Part shown: positions 57,164 through 64,000 of the stretch, one piece after another | Position numbering within the stretch: position 1 is the first letter of the stretch | Layout: each line of letters opens with the position of its first letter | Source: Tubulanus polymorphus | Taxonomy: Eukaryota; Nemertea; Palaeonemertea; Tubulaniformes; Tubulanidae | Direction: 5' to 3' | Assembly (NCBI RefSeq): GCF_964204645.1 | Contig: NC_134028.1 | Coordinates: 9,217,001-9,281,000, forward strand | Length of the DNA: 64,000 bases | Program-made: the position numbers and the translations under genes | Notes under the pieces: model-generated | The model's input: only the letters and a program-made list of their open reading frames with translations | The model's database searches: none | What the model was told of the DNA's origin: nothing

Positions 57164-60100
57164 TTAACACTGTAGTATTAGTGATTCAAGTACGGCGCCC
57201 CTGTAAGGCAGACGATCGATGCTAAAACAGCTGGTATGGTGATATATTACATCACGGCACGTGTGAAACCGCCTTTTATATATCAGTGTACAAATATTGT
57301 CACGTGTATATTTTACTCCGCGCGAGTTTTATGACAAAAAAAAACAAAGGTCGACGTTATTTTCGTCAGCTAAAAACGGGACAAAACGACAGACTGAGGT
57401 CGATAACCGATAGAAGGTGAAGGTCGAATTATCTTACAACTCATACCGGTGCAACGTGCATAATCACCCAATAAAACATAGTCATCGACGTCGTCGGTTT
57501 TAGTCAAATTCTTATCTTGATTACTTTATTCTAAAAAACCTAGTATTCAGTTTACTAAAAGGGGATATTTGACCTATATTATACAAACAATAAGAGAGTA
57601 CAAACAGACAAACTTGTTCCCCAAATATTTCAAGTAAAGAAATTTCTATATGAACCCGAACAGGCGCCTGTCGGCTTTACCTACGAGCGACTTGGATGAT
57701 TGCTCGTAGGTTTTACTATTACGCGGAAATCGAAAACGAAAAAGAAAACAGTTGAATAATCAAATATAATCATGACTAATTGATATGACGACGTTCATCT
57801 TTTGTATTTACTTTATGACTGCGACCTGTCTTCAAAGTTTTTAAACGGGTCAATAACCGGGCGTCGTAATAACGGGTCAATAACCGGCAGAGTACGTACG
57901 TTATGTGTCATCGTCAGGTTGCTTGTGACGTCATTTTTAAATTTCAGGGCGTACCGTTATTCACGAAACTTTGCAATGGATGGATATAAGATTACTTGTT
58001 TTAACGGCTGAGCTAGGGGATGATCTTTTTGCCGGTTTAAGGGAATTAAATAGGCAATATTATCGTATCTAACATGATAAAGTGACGTGTTTTATGTGAA
58101 ATTCAGAAAGGACGCATAACTTTGGCCCTCTAAATTTCGATGATTTTTAGGGCTTGACTAAAACCAATAACACCATAACTAAGGTCATATATACGTTCGA
58201 TTTTGGCCGAATATGAAGTTTAAATGACATAAATATCTAGTACATTAATTGAGGTATGGAACATTTACCGAATTTCAAATGTCATTTGAGAAAAAATTAT
58301 TTTTTTTTAGTTTCGATACGGCGGTTAGTGAACCAGCGACGAATTCATCAGTCTCCACACCTGATTGGTCACCAGTCACCACATCTGACTGGTGATCAGT
58401 CACCACATCTAACTACTCATCACTCAACACACTGAACAGACAAATTAACAATATCTGTCAATTACTAGGTCTATTGTCTAGTTATTAGCAGGTTTGGCTG
58501 GCATGCTCGAGTATCAGGAAAAGAGCGGCTATACTAATGCCAAAAGAGCCGGTGTTTGTAATTCAGAACTGTCTGATTGGACATTCAACAGATCTGTATC
58601 CACGGTAAATAGTTCAGTTACCACTAGTAATAGACTGGTTGCCGGTCTCTACCTTCAGTTAGAGACCGGTTGATTCCATCCTCCATTTTACATTTTCGAT
58701 GTATGTCAAACATGTCAGTATCGCGTTACTTCCGGGTTAAAATGGCGTCTCATCGAATAAGCGAAACTAAGAGTAATCAAAACCGCAATGGATCAGCTGA
58801 TTATCTATGAATCATAAAAAAATGTAATCTGCAAACAAACGGAAACTTAAAGACCGAAGAAAAGGCATTAATTGCTGTGAGTATCGAATTAATCCGCTGA
58901 TATTACTCGGAATTCAAATAGCCACTACTGAATTGATACTTTTTAATTTTGTAGGTAAGAAAAAGGAATCAGCTGTAATAGTCATTCTGAGGGAACTTGG
59001 CTGAAGGGCGACGTGGTTTCTTTGTCCACCATATGTAAAATATATTCACTCAATTGTTGTGTTTCTGATGATGTAAAAATGAATAAAGTCGGAATAAAGT
59101 TTACAATAGTTGAACTCCTTGCCAGTTTTTTGATATCAGATATTTGGATCCAACGTGGCATCTCTACATATATTCCTGATGATACAGACAGCAAGTTGGG
59201 ATAGACCAGTAAATCAGATCAACTGGATATTCGCAATAATTTCCTCTCCTTATGGACCATACATGATTTTTGCTAGAAATTGAGTATAAAATCCATCACG
59301 ACAAACTTTTTTTACTGGCAATTCTATATTTATTGTCCACTTTCTAGTACAAAATCTTATTCAATATACAGACTGCCTGACAAGACGGTGACATACGTAT
59401 TATGTGACATAGCAAATTGTGTGACAACAGAATGACACTGATATCTCTAACTTAACTCGAATCACAAAGACCAAGTCTTGACCAGAAAGTAGGCCTAAAT
59501 CCAATCTCAATTCCAATTGCACGCTCGCTCGTGTAGTTATTAATAAATTCCAGCTCTTTAAACCTCATCACTGTATCAGAATCTAGGAGTTTCACCACTT
59601 GTTATTTGGAATCTAATTTCATGATGATTAATGCTGGATTCGTTAATCTCTTTGATTCGTGATTGAGGTTACTTTCTGAAATTAAGCCGATATTCATATA
59701 CTAACAATTAAACCTGGCTCGACTTTTCAATTCATGTTTCGTCCGTTTTTTTTACTTGACTTGAACTCACCATGATACAACAACAATTCATTCTGTGCAT
59801 GCTGAGCTCATTCAATTTAATACGTATAACTTCTAATTCTTAAGAAAACCTGAGTTGTATCTCAGAAAATCAACATCAGAACACACACAATGACCTACAA
59901 TAGACAATCAACAGAATATTTGTAAATAAGTATTCATTTACTGTTCACAAGTTTTAAAAGACATTGAAGTGAAGTAAGTGAAGGTACCTGTCGTATAGGC
60001 TAATATTTTCACCACACTGAATTGACTGCTAATATCTAGTGTCACATTCAGCATAATCAATCAGTCATCTTAAGCGAACAAACAAATTGCCGGTGTCGTG

Positions 60101-60595
60101 GCTTCTGCTGAATGGCTGGTTCAGTTCAGTAATTCAGTCAGTAGAAATTGGTTTTTCCATCTCAAGTTCGTCGGTATTGTTGTCGATTGACGACCTTTCC
60201 TTTGAGCAGGGTATTTAGATGGTGCTGTAACGGAGACATACTGCCTTGTATGTCGATATCTCCGAGGCCACACGCAGTTCAGGTTCTCACAGAAGCGTTA
60301 CCTGATAGTTTTGGTCGAGTTTCTTTCTTCCATTGATGTGAAACTCGACTTTTAAGAGGTCCATGGAACGTAAATCGAGACACTCAGGAGGCGGCCATGT
60401 TACATTGTGCACGTGATGAAATACTGAAATCTGATTGGATCAGTATATTCCACGGAAAATGGCGGACGGGTTAAACCTGCCCTATTCTGACTGCGAATGC
60501 AGGTGGCGCAAAATTGGACAGGCGACCAGTCTAGCTCTACTCCGACCTACGGAAGCCGGGCAGTTGATAGACTGGTTGCCGGTCTCTACCTTCAG
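57164..60595. other. Long intergenic region with short repeats
   Basis: A direct repeat AACGGGTCAATAACCGG occurs twice at 57,845-57,888, and a small palindrome CTACGAGC...GCTCGTAG at 57,682-57,711. The phrase CAGTCACCACATCT recurs at 58,372-58,412. No gene with a recognised domain; frames under 75 codons are unsupported. Confidence 0.45.
58627..58755 (+). repeat. Partial duplicate of the RecQ-like gene leader, with an empty MITE site
   Basis: This stretch matches 60,567-60,598 plus 60,937-61,040, from GACTGGTTGCCGGTCTCTAC to the start ATGGCGTCTC. It lacks the 338-bp insert, and the coding sequence after the start codon diverges and stops after about 20 codons. Confidence 0.85.
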
Positions 60596-60598
60596 TTA

Positions 60599-60936
60599 AG
60601 CCGGGCGTAGGTCGGCCTTGCGACGGCTTGCGACTCACTGCGACGCGACTCACTGCGACCGCCAGCGACGATCGCGTCTCAACGACCAACCGACCTACGC
60701 TACCTTGCGACTGCCAGCGACGGGTTGCGACTGGCAGCAACGCCAGTCGCAATGAGTCGCACATGTTCTACTTTCTGCGACGCGACGCGACCGTCGCAAC
60801 CGATCTACGCGCTCTTGCGACTGGGAGCAACTAGTCGCACACAGTCGCTGACAATCGTGTCGCAACCGACTTACGCCCCCACTTGTGACGCAACGCGACG
60901 ATCGCGTCGCATCGCAAGGTCGACCTACGCCCGGCT
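60599..60936. mobile_element. 338-bp GC-rich MITE with TTA target duplication (PIF/Harbinger-like)
   Basis: Terminal repeats AGCCGGGCGTAGGTCG and CGACCTACGCCCGGCT are flanked by TTA on both sides (60,596-60,598; 60,937-60,939). The paralogous stretch at 58,655 has the unoccupied site (CAGTTAGAGACC). The interior is made of inverted GCGACTCACTGCGAC-type repeats. A 3-bp TWA duplication is typical of PIF/Harbinger elements. It is non-coding and inserted just before a RecQ-like gene. Confidence 0.93.
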
Positions 60937-61027
60937 TTAGAGACCGGTTGATCCCATCCTCCATTTTACATTTTCGACGCATGTCTATGCCATATCAAGT
61001 GACGTATAACATGCGTTTCCGGTACAA

Positions 61028-62332
61028 AATGGCGTCTCTTCTGGACGCTCTACGTGACGTTATGCGTATTAAATGTACCTATTCGCAATTGAACACCGAA
61101 AAAAACGTGGAAATCCAGTGTCTTAAAGTTCAGCAAAAGGCCATCAAGGCAGCTCTCAAATCGGATGCGATCGTTTTGTTACCGACCGGGTATGGTAAAA
61201 GTCTGATATATGAACTGCTTCCGCATATCGTTGACATAGATACTGTATGTAAAAATCCAAACTCAAGTCAACAAGATGTCCTTTGCTCAGCGTCTAAAGT
61301 TATCATTGTAGCTCCATTAAATGTCATCTTAGAGGAAAAGCAAGCCTTAAGCGGCGCTGTGTGGTTAAAAATGGACAGTGAGTACCACTCTGGGCCCCCT
61401 ACCTCTTAGTTTTGAGTTGAGACCCCACTGACAAACTTTTTGGAAATACATCAATCTGCAATGAAGGGAGTTGAGAGTAGAAAGTAATCCCTCATTTTGG
61501 AATGATGTTTTCCCAACTCAACGTTTCAATTAAGCCACTTCCATTTGTCTACTAACACTTGCAAACTCTAGATGAAGCAATTTTTTGCAACGATAATGTT
61601 GCAATGTAGCATTTCTGCTGATCAGGGTTCGAATCCCTGCACAAGCAATTCACTTTACTACAGTGAGCGACTATATGGATACAGGACAGACTGTTCGTGG
61701 TCCTTCAGTAGAAATATTACATTGTAGCTTCCATTATTTCTTATAGGGGAAATATCCGAGAACTTCGAAAAGGGAAACTGCAGATATATAATTGGACATC
61801 CCGAAATAATCCTCTCAAAACCAATCTGCAGCGTGCTTCAAAAAGAATGCTTCACGACTAAAGTAACCCATGTGATCATCAATGAAGCGTATTGTATCAC
61901 ACAGTGGGGTGAAAAGTTTCGACCAAGATACTATCAATAATCAAAGTTAAGAGCATATTTTCGAAATGCAAAATTTATTGCAATGACTGGAACTGCAACC
62001 GTAAGAATGCAAGATGAAATAAAAATAAATCTGTTGATGCAAAACTATGTAACAATTTCTGCGAATCCTGATAGAGAAAACATAAAATTAACAGTCGTGA
62101 AAAGAATGTCTCAGAATCAACACCTTTCAGCTGAAGAGGCATTTTTAGAAACAGCCAAACCTTGATCGATTACCTCATTTTTTGAAAACACTGACTTCCC
62201 TAGGACTGTTGTCTATGTAAAGGTGAAATGGTGTGAATTACTTTATGATCATATCTACCAACAGTCGATCATTAGAAATCAACACGAAAAGATGAAGTTA
62301 GTGCTCAGTTTCATGCACCCTCAACAGCAGAG
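61028..62332 (+). pseudogene. RecQ-like DNA helicase, broken
   Basis: Exon 1 (61028-61377) starts MASLLDALRD and carries helicase motif I LLPTGYGKS and motif Ia VIIVAPLNVI. A phase-matched intron (GTGAGT...TATAG) leads to exon 2 (61747-62332) with the degenerate motif II NEAYCITQWGEKFRP (normally DEAH) and motif III AMTGTAT. In-frame TAA (61,938) and TGA (62,163) interrupt an otherwise open frame, and a donor-like GTAAGC follows at 62,333. Downstream helicase domains would continue rightward, but 147 bp later a Polinton tip begins, so the gene may be split by that insertion. Nonsense codons mark it as a pseudogene. Confidence 0.82.
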
Positions 62333-62479
62333 GTAAGCCTGATAATGACCAGTAAAATATTTAAACATACTTTTCAGCAATTAATATGCATTTGAACTAT
62401 AAAAACCCATCTAGCATGTTAAAAGTTCCCTTTCCAAACTCATCACAAATTTCAATAAAAGATGGCAAACCAAGATATG

Positions 62480-62575
62480 AGTAATAGGGTATATGTTGTT
62501 TCATACCGGAGGTCTAGAGGTCGAGCCCACTCGCCCTCTCAACCTCTGATATGAAACAACATATACCCTATTACT
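62480..62575. repeat. Tip hairpin of the second Polinton
   Basis: AGTAATAGGGTATATGTTG pairs with an arm ending CATATACCCTATTACT. The loop (GGTCTAGAGGTCGAGCCC...ACTCGCCCTCTCAACCTC) resembles the loop of the first element although the stem sequence differs. Confidence 0.95.
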
Positions 62576-62745
62576 CTAATAATTTCATATAAATGAACAT
62601 TATTTATATGAATATCATATATATGAAAAATCAATTATATAGATTTGGAATAAAAAAATATGTAAAATAAATGAGAATATAAAAAGTTAAGAGTAATTAA
62701 CGAGTTGAAAATATAAATTTTAATTAAAAAGAAATTACTAAATAA

Positions 62746-63296
62746 ATGAAAGAACAGATACTACAATTCAAAGATATTGATTTACATGAATAAGAAAAAT
62801 ATTTTACAACTAAAAATTTTATTCCTATTAAAGATTTGATTAAAACTGCACGTTTTCGTTTTCAAGTGAAAAATATTACTGAATTAATGTTTAAAAATCA
62901 TTATCTAATAATAGAGTTATCGAATGATAAAGATAAAATCTTATTCAACACAATAATTCCCAAAATTCACAACATTTGAAGAAATAGATCAACATTTGAT
63001 AATTACATATGAAATACAATCACTTTTTAATGATGAAAATTCACATAAAACATTATTTTTACACTTACGTTATTGCCCTTTCAGAGAATGTTATGTATTA
63101 TTTTTCAGATTACAAGAAAAAAGATTTAACCCTGACATTCCAAATGAAAAATCATTCAAAGATGTGGGAATTCAATGTAACTTATGATAATATCAATTAT
63201 CTATCAGATAGAATTAATAATATTAAGTGTTATGAAATATGTAATAAAAGATATAAAAATGAAAAGAGTTTGAGAAATCATATATTCATGAATTAG
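62746..63296 (+). pseudogene. Degenerate Polinton gene(s) with a zinc-finger-like end
   Basis: ATG 62746 in CTAAATAAATG begins a frame with an in-frame TAA after 15 codons (62,791). It stays open to about 62,978, then shifts at an A run to a second frame ending at 63,184, and again to one ending at 63,296. The last segment has a C2H2-like pattern (CYEICNKRYKNEKSLRNH). Product unknown; the three segments may be one decayed gene. Confidence 0.5.
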
Positions 63297-63353
63297 ATGA
63301 AAAGTTTTATAATTCAAATTAAGTTTGATAATGAAAAAGATTAATTTCCTATA

Positions 63354-63960
63354 CATATTGATGGATGAGTGTACGAATGGTACGAATGGTACGAATTGGA
63401 AGAATGGATGAGTCTTCCAATTCATCCACTCATCCATTCATACACATTCTAAATTCTATAATATTTCAAATAATAATTTTATTTTATTTCATAAATTGAG
63501 AATAAGACTGTTAAATTGGTTGAAATATTGTAAAAATAATATTTCATTAAAAAGGCGGGTTGAGGTATTAATGTATTAAATATGTATTAAATACGTATTA
63601 ATGTATTAAATACGTATTAATGTATTAAATACGTATTAATGTTTTAAATACATATTATGCTTTATTTCTGAAATTGAAGTCACAGAAGTAATTTATTTTT
63701 TTATTTATTCAAATATGATATAAAATTTCTTTACATTTGACTAAAATAATACAAGCTGATACTAAGTTATTCAAGGTAAAGTTTTTCTAATATTATTTAG
63801 TCAAATGTAAAGTAATTTAGCATCAATAAGAAATATTAGAAAAACATTAGAAAAACAATAGGTCTCTTTAACAACACTAACTTATTCAATTGTATTTTTT
63901 TCTAATTGAATCTATCTAAAATATTATAGATTCAATTAGAAAAACAATACAGTTGAAAAG
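63354..63960. repeat. Row of hairpins and short tandem repeats
   Basis: Hairpin 1 is GGATGAGTG...CACTCATCC around 63,360-63,440 with GGTACGAAT repeats in it. Tandem units of TAATGTATTAAATACGTAT occupy 63,568-63,655. Hairpin 2 pairs TTTGACTAAAATAAT (63,735) with ATTATTTAGTCAAA (63,795). Hairpin 3 pairs TTTTTCTAATTGAATCTAT (63,895) with ATAGATTCAATTAGAAAAA (63,930). No gene was seen. Confidence 0.8.
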
Positions 63961-64000
63961 GATTCGAAGAGATGAGTCGAAATCGATCGAAACGTTTGAA

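Larger units (their letters stand above)
62480..64000. mobile_element. Second Polinton-like element, left end only (runs off the window)
   Basis: Starts AGTAATAGGG, the same tip as the first element, followed by a hairpin and an abrupt change to AT-rich DNA with the same start context (CTAAATAAATG at 62,746; GTAAAATAAATG at 62,671). GATATG (62,474-62,479) would be the left half of the 6-bp target duplication; its partner is outside the window. Coding is broken. It is a diverged relative rather than a copy of the first element. Confidence 0.82.

Noticed and set aside
60599-60936. Coding frames of 70-95 codons rich in Arg/Ser/Thr
   Set aside because: They are translations of the GCGACT repeats of the MITE.

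Overview
The window is nuclear DNA of an invertebrate animal. Genes carry GT-AG introns, intergenic DNA is packed with small DNA transposons, tRNA-like SINE fragments and Helitron-like repeats, and there is a local cluster of lineage-specific rhodopsin-class receptors. The repeat types fit a lophotrochozoan such as a mollusc or brachiopod, but that is inference; no single gene fixes the species.

Layout. 1-2.1 kb holds dispersed repeats. 2.1-10.7 kb holds three intact single-exon class A GPCR genes (one minus, two plus), separated by two foldback transposons. 15.4-17.6 kb is a four-exon gene for an unrecognised multi-pass membrane protein. 18.0-19.5 kb is an inverted, broken duplicate of the first GPCR with a long (TA)n run in TM7.

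The centrepiece is at 21,360-39,083: a complete 17,724-bp Polinton/Maverick (adintovirus-like) element. It is bounded by a perfect 6-bp target duplication (TATAAT) and terminal inverted repeats of about 360 bp. It is very AT-rich. Left-half genes run rightward: protein-primed-type DNA polymerase B with N-terminal zinc fingers, a penton-like minor capsid protein, small membrane proteins, a coiled-coil protein, the major capsid protein and a zinc-finger protein. Right-half genes run leftward: packaging ATPase, a chromodomain integrase and several small proteins. The two sets converge on a large hairpin near 33.7 kb. Integrase and several small genes are intact; polymerase, capsid proteins and ATPase carry in-frame stops (mostly TAA) and frameshifts, many in homopolymers. 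No adenain-like protease was recognised. A second, diverged element of the same class starts at 62,480 and runs off the window. Its sequence differs, but its tip keeps the same hairpin design.

The rest is host sequence: an intronless histamine-N-methyltransferase-like gene (39.9-40.8 kb), a Helitron-like repeat array (42.4-43.6 kb), a 1,647-bp tandem duplication (43.8-47.1 kb), a multi-exon M14 metallocarboxypeptidase (47.4-50.9 kb, minus), a small cysteine-rich single-pass membrane protein with a PPxY tail (55.3-57.1 kb, minus), and a RecQ-like helicase pseudogene (61.0-62.3 kb) just upstream of the second Polinton. One 338-bp MITE (60,599-60,936) can be defined to the base because an empty copy of its target site lies 2 kb away.
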